The notes below the pieces were generated by a model that worked only from the letters and a program-made list of their open reading frames with translations, had not been told where the DNA came from and did no database searches. 64,000 nucleotides of DNA, taken from assembly GCA_026122225.1 (NCBI GenBank), contig JANEZZ010000303.1, positions 689,501-753,500 of the forward strand. The letters are read 5' to 3'. Each line of letters opens with the position of its first letter. Positions within the stretch are counted from its first letter, which is position 1. Position numbers and translations under genes: made by a program. This document shows positions 53,651 to 63,544 of this stretch, piece after piece. This stretch comes from Heloderma charlesbogerti (taxonomy: Eukaryota > Chordata > Lepidosauria > Squamata > Helodermatidae).

Positions 53651-54149
53651 CAATCTGGAAATTCGTCCTACCCTGCATTTAACGGTGGACAGTAGTAATC
53701 AATGTTAGTGTCACATGGGAGGGAATGGGATGGTTGTGCTATTTATTTATTTAAAATATATTAATTTAAAATGTTTATTGGCTGCCTTTCAGGGCAGAAG
53801 CCCTGCCAGATTCCTGATGCAGGACCAGGTAGTCTTGCTGGCTCTGCAAACATTGGGCTTCCAATCCCAAGCTCTGCTTTTTCACCCCCAACAGCTGCAG
53901 CGTCTTAGCCTTCTCCTTCACTGCTTTTATCTTTTCCACATTTTGCCCACCCACTGGTGGCCTGGTTCTGGTCCTGAGAGGCCTTCTTCATCCAGGTACC
54001 ACCTCATTCCCTCCTAAGTATCACTGGGGTGGAATTCTTTCTTTATATGCTGGCTATGGCGCTGCGCTGAGCAGCTTTTACCCATCACCTGCCCGAGGGA
54101 AGGATGACATTAAGCAGAGGGCTGGCCCCAGGGTCTAGACTCTAGACCA
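53651..54149. other. No recognisable gene
   Basis: Intergenic; TTTATTTATTTAAAATAT run at 53740. No supported gene. Confidence 0.45.
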
Positions 54150-54236
54150 TCTTTCCTCAACCTGAGGCCCTCCAGGTTGGGTGGCAATTATGGGAGTTGC
54201 AGTCCAACACATCTGGAAGACACAAGATTGGGTGAC
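54150..54236. mobile_element. Palindromic MITE family B, copy 5 (short)
   Basis: TTTCCTCAACCTGAGGCCCT and GGGAGTTGCAGTCCAACACA, ending AGACACAAGATTGGG. The left arm is partly deleted. Confidence 0.65.
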
Positions 54237-55019
54237 TGATCTATACCTAGCAACCATATAACTCCTTGGTTCCCTGGCCCATAGTCCCAGCCCTCCAATC
54301 TCCCTTGTCTGCCCACTTTCTTTCTGCTAATACTGGACAGCGCCTCCTATCTCTAGGCTCTGGTTATAGTTGTAATCCAGGCCTATTTTCCCCTTGGCTC
54401 CTCTTTTCTTCACCTCCTTGTGTCTGCCATCAATAGTTTCCCCAACAACCTGCTTTTCAGGCAACTACTGCATACTTCAATTCACATCTTTTAGCCAACT
54501 GATATCCCTTGATCAGCCTTCCTAGCACTCATCTCTCACTTAGGGTGGTCACTTGCACATCGCCAAAAAAGAGGAAATGCATCTTTTCAAAAGAGCACAA
54601 AAGAAGATACAGATTTGCATAACACTTGTACAGGCTGATGTATACATCTAGATGCAAATTCAGAAGTAACTTCTATGATTTAAATAGAAATACAGTCCAT
54701 GTCACCCAAGTGGGGAAGACTGGGACCAGGGGGGTGTCTCCACCAGCAATTTACTCCGAGCTGGTGCATTTGGAGGTCGTTAAGGATACATGACGTTGTG
54801 GCCATCCAGCAGCCACCCTGGAGCTTAGCACAGAAAAACCGAATTTCCTGATTCTGCTTAAAGTCCGATTCTTTTCCTTAAGTTGGGTTCTCTGCAGTAT
54901 AGTTACTGTGTGCCCCAACGTCCACATTTACCTTGGGTATGCAAGCCCTGCCCAGGGGTGTGCTTTTCACCGTGACCCTGGTCAAGAGGTGTTTCCTGTC
55001 CCTGTGTTTCCCAGCACAA
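54237..55019. other. No recognisable gene
   Basis: Intergenic. TTAGGGTGGTCACTTG at 54539 resembles the complement of GGTCACCCTA at 56104; see rejected items. Confidence 0.4.
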
Positions 55020-55400
55020 ACCAATTAGTGTCTACTCAGAAGTAACTTCCATTGTGGTCAATGAGGCTTGTCCCCTGAATGCACTCACGAGCATTTACAG
55101 AGATCCCCCTCTACTGAAATATCACATTTTAAAGAACTACTTCCCTAAAGGCTGCAAAGCACTTTCCCAAAGCTGTGATCCTCCATCGTTTGGTTTATTC
55201 CATTCGGAAGTAACTAATTCACACCTTCGTTCCTGTGCAGCATCCAGTTAGAAAGGGGGCTGGTCTCCCATCCCTTTATTTACCCTCCTTGTCTTTCTGA
55301 GCAGAAACATATGTGCGTCTGCTCAGAAGTAACTCCCATTGTGGTCAATGCTTGTTCCTGAAATGCGCACTCCAGAAGTTACTGAGATTCCCATGAATTG
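55020..55400. repeat. Dispersed 'CTACTCAGAAGTAACT' repeat, two copies
   Basis: TGTCTACTCAGAAGTAACTT and CCATTGTGGTCAATGAGGCT at 55028-55068, and CTGCTCAGAAGTAACTCCCA and TTGTGGTCAATG at 55319-55350. Both are followed by GAATGCACTC or GCGCACTCC-type sequence. Inverted relative to 12470-12720. Confidence 0.6.
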
Positions 55401-55449
55401 AAATAGCGCATTTAGAGAGGCTTAATGTCAAAGCTTTGAAGCTTCAAAT

Positions 55450-55680
55450 GATCGCAGCACGGCAGCGAGAACACTGTGTTCCTATAATGATTGTTTATTT
55501 AAGGAAGGAAGGAATTCGGCAGGGGAGAGAAGGAGATTGTTCACAGCTCTGGCAGCTTCAAGGCAGGGGGAATGCTGTGTTCCTGTGATGACTGATGGTT
55601 TAAGGAAGTACTGAATGCTGGGGGCGGGGGCGGGGGGAGAGAAGGAGAGTGATTTTTGGCAAAACACTGGAGGAAACCTC
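55450..55680. repeat. Two-unit imperfect tandem repeat (about 105-base period)
   Basis: The ordered blocks CTGTGTTCCTATAATGAT, TTTAAGGAAGGAAGGAATTC, and GGGGAGAGAAGGAGA recur about 105 bases later as CTGTGTTCCTGTGATGAC, TTTAAGGAAGTACTGAAT, and GGGGAGAGAAGGAGA. Confidence 0.6.
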
Positions 55681-57142
55681 CCAGGATTTTATTGAAGGAG
55701 AAAGGGGGAGAGAGCCTGGAGGGGGGAGCCTCTCTTATTAGTTGAGCAGCCCTTGCCATTCAGATGACATTCACTCCAACCCACCCCCACAACTCAGAAG
55801 TATCTTCTGTGAAGCGAATTATACTGGTGTGGTGCACTCGCTCGTGGAGCCCTGAGCGGACACAAGTGCCCCAAAGCCGATCTCTTGAAAAATTCCAGGT
55901 AATCCTCCATTCGCTTCTCCTTCCATTATCGTGGAGAAACCCCCCAGGTGACCTGTGCACCTGCTCAATCTGCTGCACAGATGCTAACTGTGGATAGGCA
56001 ATTTACATGCCCCTGATACTCTCTCATCTTACAGTTCTTTATCTTTAAACCAGACTTGGACTGGACCCAGCCTTTCAAACAGAGGACTGTTAAGTAAGAC
56101 ACATGGTCACCCTACATACAGTCCCCTCACCTTAAGTACAGTGAAGTTTCTTCAGAATCCCCTCTCTGATTACTCTTTCTTGACTCAATTCTGTCCCTTC
56201 TCTGTCCTTTTCCTCAAGCTTCATTCTCCACTTACCCTTCCTTCAGGTTCATCTTCCTCAGTCCATTACCTACTCTGGTGCTCTCTTCCTTCAACTTCCT
56301 TGCTTCTGTGTTCCCTGTCTCTTAGCTTTCCAATGTCACAGGGGAATGCAGATGTCCTCATCCTGGCATCTCTGTGGCAAGAGCAGCACAAGATGAATAT
56401 CTTGCTGTCATGCTGCTCATGAGAAAAAGATGTCAAACCCTACAGTCTATCTGTTTAAATGCCATATTTATTATGGAAGGGCACTAAATTGCAATTTATT
56501 ATAGTCCTCAAGTTGTTTTATGCACAAGAACTCATCTTATTTTGTATTTATATGGAAGTAATAATGGGTTTTAAACCAATGAAGATTTTTTGGATTTTAT
56601 GTTTTTTCACGTGAAGGGACTCTTTGGGAGGTAGACATATGATGTGTTTATTTATTTATTTTTAAATCCATTGACATTTACAGACATGCAGCACCATCTA
56701 CTGGAATAATGGCATCTTATAAAAGTGAGCATTTAACATGCCAAGAATATTTGTTCAGATGCCAAGGTGGGAAGGAGATAGGAAACAAATATATTTTCAT
56801 AATTTCACATGCTGTCCTTTCCTTGACAGTGGCATCATCAGGGTAGCTTTTTGCAGCATTTTCATTTAGAGGAGAGGATACCAGTGGGGTATGGTGCCTT
56901 TGCAATCATCTATTTCTTTGCAAATGTACGGTATGAGCAAAGGGTTGCCACCTTTTTTCTTGACAGGTCTCCTGTGTAATTACGAACTGCATAGCAAGCA
57001 GAAGGCTTTTCCCATCATTGGTGAATTTCTGTCTATCATGTAGATGCTAAAGGCATGGGAGACAAGGGGGGAAAGAGGAACCTTTTACTAAGAGCCTATA
57101 TAAAGTATCAGATACAGAATACATGAAGACAGGATACCCTGG
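55681..57142. other. No recognisable gene
   Basis: Intergenic; 56045-56110 shares a short repeat with 15740-15790. The short open frames have no domain support. Confidence 0.45.
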
Positions 57143-57187
57143 AGGTATCCTGATGCTAGGAAATTCCTAGCATCTGATGCTAGGGAA
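57143..57187. repeat. Short palindrome and triplicated 'TGATGCTAGG' unit
   Basis: GATGCTAGGAA and TTCCTAGCATC form a perfect 11-base inverted pair with a single-base centre. TGATGCTAGG occurs three times between 57150 and 57206, the last being coding sequence of the adjacent RTE fragment. Confidence 0.75.
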
Positions 57188-57382
57188 TTTCCTAGCTGAT
57201 GCTAGGGAAAGTGGAAGGCAAAAGGAAGAGGGGTGACCAAGGGCAAGGTGGATGGATGATATTCTGGAGGTGACGGACTCGACCTTGGGGGAGCTGGGGG
57301 TGGCGACGGCCGACAGGAAGCTCTGGCATGGGCTGGTCCATAAAGTCACGAAGAGTCGGAAGCAACTGACCGAATAAACAAC
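57188..57382 (+). mobile_element. Diverged RTE/BovB-like LINE 3' fragment
   Basis: The frame gives LMLGKVEGKRRGV, then GRWMDDILEVTDSTL and ADRKLWHGLVHKVTKSRKQL, then a stop and an ACAACAAC end. It is the same C-terminal layout as BovB (LMLGKTEGKRRRG, KAWRAMVHGVTKSRTRL) but clearly a separate, diverged RTE lineage. Confidence 0.8.
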
Positions 57383-57966
57383 AACACAGAATACATACAA
57401 GAACACAGAATTTGTATGTAAATCTGACTGTCTTAATTATATATCTGGCCTTTCAGGACAAAGTTACTATAGCTTTTCAACTAAGAAGAAGGGCTACTTA
57501 AGAATATCTCCACATTTTATGGGGCAATTGTGTCCACCACACCAGTGTTACACCTTGAGCACACATGTGTACAGATATTATTGGGGACACTGTTTGTTGA
57601 TCACATTTTACATGTTAACTTCTGTGAATGCAGTCATTACCATGGCAAATATGATTGCCATTTATTGTCACTCTACACATGATTTTTTCCAAACTCAAAT
57701 ATGTGCACAAATGTAGGAAAGCACTCGTGTTTAGCGCCTGCCATGTGTGAAGATCCTACAGCAGCAGCAGTAGCAAGGAGCAGCCTTTCGGTTAATGAAC
57801 TGTAGTAATTCCAGCTAGTCATTATAAGGACTATTGTTTACCTATAAGAATTGGTGCCTGAATTTGTTTTCTTTGTCTCCCCTCCTCATGCCTTTGGTTT
57901 CATGTCACTGGGCTGGCAAGCAAGCAAGCGACTGTGGCAAGGTGCAGTCACCTCCTCCACTCACTA
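57383..57966. other. No supported gene
   Basis: 57755-57830 is an unclassified repeat matching 41728-41785. The rest is unassigned. Confidence 0.45.
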
Positions 57967-58332
57967 ATGGTGCTTCCAGATGGAGCTTTTATTGTGCAAT
58001 CACTCTTCCTCATTCATTAAATTTTAAAGGAAAGACAGAATAGCTACACAATGCCTTCTCATTAGTAGCACTAGGAGCCCTCCGCCTAGAACCACACTGG
58101 GGTGCTTCCAGACAAGGCTTTTATGGTGCCATCGGCCTGCCTCATTCATGGCATTTTATGGGGTGGTCCAGACAAAATTGTTTTCTGTTCGTGACACTTC
58201 CATGTTTTCTTACTGCTTCTTCTGCCTTTTTCCTTAATGAAGAAAACCCATTAAGGAGAAAAAAGACTGAACAGCTGCACAAGGCCTTCTGACTGCTACT
58301 GCTAGGAGCCCAACATCTGGAAGCATCCAAAG
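57967..58332. mobile_element. Two adjacent copies of the 'GGTGCTTCCAGA' MITE
   Basis: Copy 1 (about 57967-58095) begins GGTGCTTCCAGATGGAGCTT and ends near TAGGAGCCCTCCGCC. Copy 2 (about 58098-58332) begins GGGTGCTTCCAGACAAGGCT and ends ATCTGGAAGCATCC, the complement of its start. Each has TTTTATTGTGC- or TTTTATGGTGC-type sub-termini. An inverted member is at 21206-21435. Confidence 0.65.
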
Positions 58333-59215
58333 AGGATGCCATAATAAATCTTTATGGTACTACTACAAGGCTTTTTGTTGATTTTGCTGCAAAAGACTAA
58401 TTCTGATACCCCCTCCCGAAGTTCCTCTGCTGCTCATTTGTCTGCTCGCTCATGCAAGAAGCAGAGGAGGTTGCAAGAAATAGCCCCCATTGCGTCCTCC
58501 ACTCCCTCTGGGTGGTGTGGTGGGGAGGATGGGGCTTCCTGGGGGGAACAAGGTGGAGGGGTTAGCAGTGGTACAGCCAGGGCTGAACCTTGGGGCCAAA
58601 GGCCAGGGCCCTGCATCCCAAGGGGTCCCCAAATGACCACTCAGCAAGTAGCAAGTGATGCGGCAGTTGCAAACATGCCCAGCATCAGCACCTGGGACGG
58701 CATGGGCATGCCAGGGCCACCAGGACTGACGGAGCTTGCAACAGCATCCTTTCCCCTGCTTATTTTTAAAATATTGTATAGCTAGGGATGGCCAGCTCTA
58801 CATACACATGGTTACAGATGTTAATTGTATTATTTTTACTTTAAAACATATTATTATTTTCTATAACAAAATAGTGTTTCTTCCCAAGTAAACGTATTTA
58901 GCATTAGGGCAGCTGAAGCATTTTATTCCTGGAGTCACGGTGGTGCTGTGAGGTGAAACTGAAGACGCTCAGAGAATTTCTTTTTAACCAGGGGTTGGCA
59001 AAAATGGGGGGGGGGAGTTTGCTGTAATGTATCAGGAACATAGAATGGTGAAGTATTTCACATGGCCTCCTAAACAGTGCCCCCCAGAAGACCATTAAAT
59101 CCAGGGACTAAAATTACCTGTCTTTACCATTGGGACTGGTCCTGTGAAGACACGTTGCTAAGTCTACCCCCCCCCCCGCCCCACTCAATGCAGAGAGAAA
59201 ATGGGGAAATGCCCT
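58333..59215. other. No recognisable gene upstream of CCDC39
   Basis: 58490-58730 is GC-rich with open frames on both strands but no domain. No evidence of a divergent gene. C-run at 59168-59177. Confidence 0.45.
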
Positions 59216-59652
59216 TGGCCGGATCTACACCTCGAGCCATATCGACAGGATCCCGCCACGGTGACGCTCGGCTCGACCCCTCTTTACGCATTTATACCCC
59301 GTCGCGCGCACAGCGACATCGGTTGCGGCATTTCGGATAAATCAAGGCAAAAAAGGGAAACAATACATCGGGGGGGGGGGGAAGGGAAACCACCATCTAA
59401 GAAAGGGGCGCGCATCACGCGTATCACTTCGATAGCGATACGAAGCGCCGGGGCGGATCCGGCTCTTGCCTCCAGCCGCCCGCTCCGCAGGCGAGCGCGC
59501 CCGGTTTCATAGGCTTGCACGTGCGGCCGGGAACATGAGCGCGCGCGCGTTTCTTACCCGAGAGAGAGGGCCGGAGGACGCGACGCGACGCGTCTGCCGC
59601 GGGCGCGGAGCCCGGAGGCCCGCGCGGCGGTCGCCAAGGCCTCAGCGAGGCC

Positions 59653-59666
59653 GTTGCCAAGGGAAC
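59653..59666 (+). promoter_or_regulatory. RFX X-box-like motif
   Basis: GTTGCCAAGGGAAC fits the ciliary RFX X-box layout (GTNRCC, spacer of 0-3, RGYAAC) with one mismatch in the right half-site (GGGAAC). It lies 66-79 bases before the CCDC39 ATG. RFX factors with FOXJ1 drive motile-cilia genes, so the position suits this gene. Function is inferred. Confidence 0.6.
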
Positions 59667-59731
59667 CAGCGGCGCGGCTCACGCTGCGGCTGCCACGGCC
59701 GCCGGGAAGAGCGAGCTGAGGAAGGGGCACC

Positions 59732-59851
59732 ATGAGCGGCGAGGGCAGCGGCAGCAGCGGCTCCACCGCGTCGGTCCTGGCCGAGCTCGACTGGGACGAT
59801 GGGTTCGCCATCCCCGTGGCCAGCGCGGAAAACAAGGCTTTGGAGGACGAG
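59732..59851 (+). CDS. CCDC39: CCDC39 exon 1, coding part
   Basis: It encodes 40 residues from the ATG to an acidic LEDE end. CCDC39 pairs with CCDC40 to form the 96-nm axonemal ruler that positions inner dynein arms and nexin-dynein regulatory complexes in motile cilia; loss causes primary ciliary dyskinesia. The segment [20 protein letters not shown] corresponds to the conserved vertebrate N-terminus (human [20 protein letters not shown]). An extra Gly/Ser-rich stretch of about ten residues follows the start Met. The start has A at -3, a good context. The exon ends in phase 0 at GAG followed by GCAAGG, an apparent GC donor. A GT two codons further on (59858-59859) is the alternative, but the context is poor. 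Exons 2 and 3 downstream in matching phase confirm the call. Confidence 0.93.
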
Positions 59852-60330
59852 GCAAGGGTCGGCGGGGGGGGCGGGAGGAAGGGGGGGCAGGGCCCGCTCT
59901 ATCCTTGCCGCGGCACTGTGGGGCGGGGGGGGAGGCCGGCGGCGGGAGCCCCCCGAGGCACGCTCGGCCCCTCTGAGGGGCGGGCGGGCGGGTGGCGAGG
60001 AGGACTCGCCTCTGGCCTCCTGGACAGCGGGGTGTCGCCCCCCGCTGCAGGGCTTCTTCACGCGGTGATCGTCGAAGCCGAAGAAGCCCTCCCTCGAAAA
60101 GGCAGCTCGTTGAGCCGATTTTTTTTATTATTTTTTTAAAATTTTAACCTCCCGGGCCTTGCCTTCCTCCAGGGAAACTCCAGGGCTGGGTGGTGGTGTG
60201 ATCTTGCCCCATATATACATATATATGGTGTGACTGGGGTGTACCATCACCCCGCAGAGTAAAGGTGCTGCGGCAGAGCTTTCCCCAAAGGAGAACTTAA
60301 GAAGAATGCAGCAGGATCAAATTCCGCCAC

Positions 60331-60650
60331 CCGGTTCACACAGCACGACAAGCCAGAGCGTGGGTTGAGTATGGCTTGCCGTTGGATCGTGGGTTGCCGT
60401 TGGATCGTGGGTTGCCGTGCTGTGTGAACCCAGCTGCGCTAACAAACCATGGTTTGTTATTCACAATCGACCCACAGTTCACTACCCGACAACAAACCTT
60501 GGGTTCTCTTTGTAGGTTGTGGTTAACAAGCCATGGTTTGCTGGTGTGGTTGGGTTCACACAACACAACAACCCATGATTCAGTGGCAACCCAGAATTCA
60601 ACAACAATCCACACTCAACCATACTCTGGCTTGTTGTGTTATGTGGTCCT
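60331..60650. mobile_element. Fold-back element, copy 2, in CCDC39 intron 1
   Basis: Left terminus CCGGTTCACACAGCACGACA plus AGCCAGAG pairs with the right terminus CTCTGGCTTGTTGTGTTATG. Inner arms AACAAACCATGGTTTGTTAT and GTTAACAAGCCATGGTTTGC also pair. GTTGGATCGTGGGTTGCC is repeated in tandem at 60380-60420. Same family as 42364-42646. Confidence 0.78.
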
Positions 60651-60684
60651 AGCCAGTGTCTGTCTAATTCAGTATCCATAAAGA

Positions 60685-60870
60685 CAGCAGTTAGATGGCA
60701 TACACGATCCTCCTCCTCCTCTCCATTTTATCCTCACAACAACCCTGTGAGTTAGGTTAGGGCTTAGAGTCAGTGACTGGCCCAAAGTCACTTGGTGAGA
60801 TTCATGCCTATGTGGGGACTAGAACCTGGGTCTCCTGAGACCTAATCCAACACTTCATTACCCCTCACTG
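60685..60870 (-). mobile_element. MIR-like SINE in CCDC39 intron 1
   Basis: CCATTTTATCCTCACAACAA, CCCTGTGAGTTAGGTTAGGG and CTGGCCCAAAGTCACTTGGT are the reverse complement of the family core. It ends at the head complement CACTGGCT. Confidence 0.82.
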
Positions 60871-61017
60871 GCTATCATTTGGGGAAACAATTGTCCCAAT
60901 GCACTGCTGCTCATAATTTTTAGGGACCCTTCCTGTTTCAGGACCTCTGTCCATAATTAATAGGAAAAGTGCCTTGGAAGAGCCATGCTGGATTGGAGTA
61001 GAGGTTCATCTAGTCGA

Positions 61018-61142
61018 AGGGTGGGGAACCTGTGACCCTCCAGATGTTGCTGGACTACAGTTCCCATCATCTCTGAATTGGTCATGTTGGCTAGGGCTGA
61101 TAGGGGGTTGGAGGCCAACAATATCTGGAGGGCCGTAGATGG
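61018..61142. mobile_element. Palindromic MITE family B, copy 6, in CCDC39 intron 1
   Basis: GGTGGGGAACCTGTGACCCT, CCAGATGTTGCTGGACTACA and the complementary GGAGGCCAACAATATCTGGA plus GGGC. Confidence 0.7.
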
Positions 61143-61845
61143 TTGTCTAATACTCTGTTTCCAACAGTAGCCAACTAGATGCCTCCAGGAGGCACATGAC
61201 CTGGCGTTAAGGTAGCATATTGTTTGTCCCCAGCATATGCAATTTAGAGACACAGAGGGTCTAAATTAGCTGTCGTTGCTAACAGGTGCTGATGGGCTGT
61301 TCTCCATGAATTTATTTAATTGTTTTTAAAAAGTGATCTGGACTATTGGCCATTACCATATGTTGTGGCAGTAAATACCATTATATATGCATTATGGGTT
61401 TCCATATATTTTTTTCTAAAGGTAGAATTGAATATCCAATCCAGCTTCAGCCCATCTTGCCTTTACATAAGATTGAGCTGCATGTAATGGATCCACTAGG
61501 GCAAAGGATGACATAGGATGAAGGGAGTGGGGTTAAATTACCTTCAGAGGTGGTATACTTTAGGTCCTAAGGGGACCTAGGTGATATGCTTAGTTAAGCT
61601 TTATTAGGACCACCAAAATGCAACAAAAAATCATGCAAGCTGGAATAAGATAAAAAAACAGAGGATTTTTATCCCCCCAAATCACTGAGATTGCTTATAT
61701 TTGAAAGATTTGTGTTTTTTCTACTCCACCCCATCTCTAAATGCAGTAGTATCTGAAAATTGGACCATAGGGAAAATGATTTACAAATGCTAGTTATTTC
61801 TAATATTATGTAACATTAAAATAGATATTTAATTTTTGTTTGCAG

Positions 61846-61965
61846 CTGCAAAAGATGCAAAAAGAAAAGGCAAACTTGCAAAATCAGTTGACTGACTATG
61901 AAGACCGTATTGCAGCAATGACATCGCATTTGAAGAATGTCAGGCAGGAGTTTAATTTGACACAG
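61846..61965 (+). CDS. CCDC39: CCDC39 exon 2
   Basis: 120 bases, 40 codons, phase 0 at both ends. The acceptor is TTGTTTGCAG and the donor CAG followed by GTAAAT. It encodes a heptad-rich coiled-coil segment beginning [15 protein letters not shown] and ending [16 protein letters not shown]. From memory, the human exon is also 40 codons, with the same MTSHxKNVxQE core. This is the first coiled coil of the axonemal ruler protein, where CCDC39 pairs with CCDC40. No stop or frameshift is present. Confidence 0.95.
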
Positions 61966-63397
61966 GTAAATTAAGATCTCTTCTTTGGTGAAATATGCAG
62001 TGCAATTCTATGCATGTTTGCTTATTTATTTATTTCTATATCTCCCAATCGTTGAAGGTCTCAGTTTATCCTGAAATAAATCCCACTGTAATCAATATGG
62101 TGTTCTCTCATCTAAGTATGCCTGGGATTTCTGCCTCAACAATGTATTTTATGTTATTTTATTATATTCCACCTTTCTTCCATCATGGAACTTGACAGCA
62201 AACAGTTTTGATCTCCCAGCCAGGCACTGACACAGACCATAACCTGTGTCTGCAATCCTAAACACACTTACTAAGCAGTAAATCCCACTAAACTCGATGG
62301 GATTTATTTCTGAGGAAATATGCTTTAGATTATACTGCACAGTTGCGATCTACTGCACAATTGCTTGAGAATATGTCACATTTGATGTAGTAGGACTTAA
62401 TTCTATATTCATTGCTGGTTCATATTTACAAATAGATGTTATGCACATTTTTGGATAATTAACAAGCAATTGATTGTTTGGGCTCATAAACATTAAATTG
62501 ATTTTTTTTAAGCTGAAGGGATTCCTGGAAACCAAAACTGAGCTTAGTAACTTGTTAAATTTAATAAGATTGTCCTAGATAGATAATACCTTGTTGAACT
62601 TCTGCCATGTAAGAGAAGGGATATTTTATTTATTTATTTTAGTTACAATATTTATATACCGTTTGACATCAAACATTTTAGAGTGGTGAACAACAAGATA
62701 AAAGAATAAACATCATATTAAAACAATTAAAACATTTTAAAAGAAACAGATTCTGAACTTAATAAACCGTGGCTGGTTACTCAAGGAAGTCCTCTCGAAA
62801 TAACAGTGTCTTCAGGAGGCACTGAAAACAACACAATATTGGCACCTGTCTGACCTCTAAAGACAGGGAATTCCACATATGACTATATAGCAAAATGACT
62901 ATATACATTTTTTATATTTTATATGTATATAGCCAGACAGAAAAAAACACATAAATAGCAGCTGATCCATACATTAGCTCAACATATTAAGATCTTCACT
63001 GCAGTCATGTTTCCTGGATGAAATGCTCTAAATTGATGGTGAGACCTATGTGAATATAATTAACTACTCTTTTTCTGCTCTGGGCTACAGAAAAGAAAAA
63101 TAATAGATTCAAATTCTCATCTGAAATTTTTGTACAAGTATGGTAGCTAACTATAGAAAACTGATCTGAGAGAGAATGCTTGATCTTTTGTTATACAGAA
63201 TCCATACCTTTGCAATCTGGATACCTATCAATGTAGTTATTCTCTATATTTACACAAGTGGAACTCCTTAGTTGTGTGTCGTATACATTTACATCCGTTT
63301 TTGTCTTTTAATTCCTTTAAAAAATGAAACAAACACTAAAAGTAGCTTGTGAATCATCAGTACTCATTCCAAAATAATTAACTTATTTTCTCTCTAG
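61966..63397 (+). other. CCDC39: CCDC39 intron 2
   Basis: GT-AG intron of 1432 bases (GTAAAT to CTCTCTAG). It contains fragments of the dispersed 'AATCCCACT' repeat (62060-62120, 62245-62340) and an antisense L2 fragment (62620-62885). No further exon is recognised. Confidence 0.9.
62620..62885 (-). mobile_element. L2-related LINE fragment in CCDC39 intron 2
   Basis: AATATTTATATACCGTTTGA, GAGTGGTGAACAACAAGATA and AACAACACAATATTGGCACC align with 19195-19440 in the same orientation. Confidence 0.65.
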
Positions 63398-63544
63398 TCT
63401 CTTTTCAGAGCCAGACAGAATGAAATTGAAACCGAGCAGCATTTTAAAGCCCTTGCAGAGAGAGAAGTGGGGCGCCTGAAGAGTGAGATTCAAAGGCTGG
63501 AGAATGATATGGTTTCGTTAAGAGAGAAGAAAAATAGTCAAGAA
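63398..63544 (+). CDS. CCDC39: CCDC39 exon 3
   Basis: 147 bases, 49 codons, phase 0 at both ends. The acceptor is TTTTCTCTCTAG and the donor GAA followed by GTATGT. It encodes [20 protein letters not shown], then [20 protein letters not shown]. From memory the human exon has the same length, and residues such as HFKA, GR and EIQRLEN agree. The coiled coil continues. The rest of the gene, which is more than 900 residues long in human, lies beyond the right edge. Confidence 0.95.

Larger units (their letters stand above)
59216..60085 (+). promoter_or_regulatory. CpG island and presumed promoter of CCDC39
   Basis: CpG density rises sharply here against the AT-rich surroundings, with CG-dense words such as GACGCGACGCGACGCGTC at 59578-59594. 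It spans the CCDC39 start codon and the first part of intron 1. I see no TATA box near the start. A dispersed CpG-type promoter is expected. The transcription start cannot be fixed from the sequence. Confidence 0.85.
59852..61845 (+). other. CCDC39: CCDC39 intron 1 (about 2 kb)
   Basis: Starts GCAAGG, ends TTTTTGTTTGCAG. It contains a G-rich tract (59861-59940), a fold-back element (60331-60650), a MIR-like SINE (60685-60870) and a family B MITE (61018-61142). No further exon is recognised. Confidence 0.8.

Noticed and set aside
54539..56113. TAGGGTGGTCAC and GGTCACCCTA as ends of a 1.6 kb DNA transposon
   Set aside because: Only about seven terminal bases pair cleanly, flanking octamers do not match, and no transposase remnant lies between. 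More likely two unrelated MITE fragments.
59282..60061. Several overlapping 80-140-codon frames on both strands around the CCDC39 start
   Set aside because: They are expected in a CpG island where stop codons are rare. Residues are dominated by Arg, Pro, Gly and Ala, no domain is seen, and only the + frame from 59732 continues into homologous exons.
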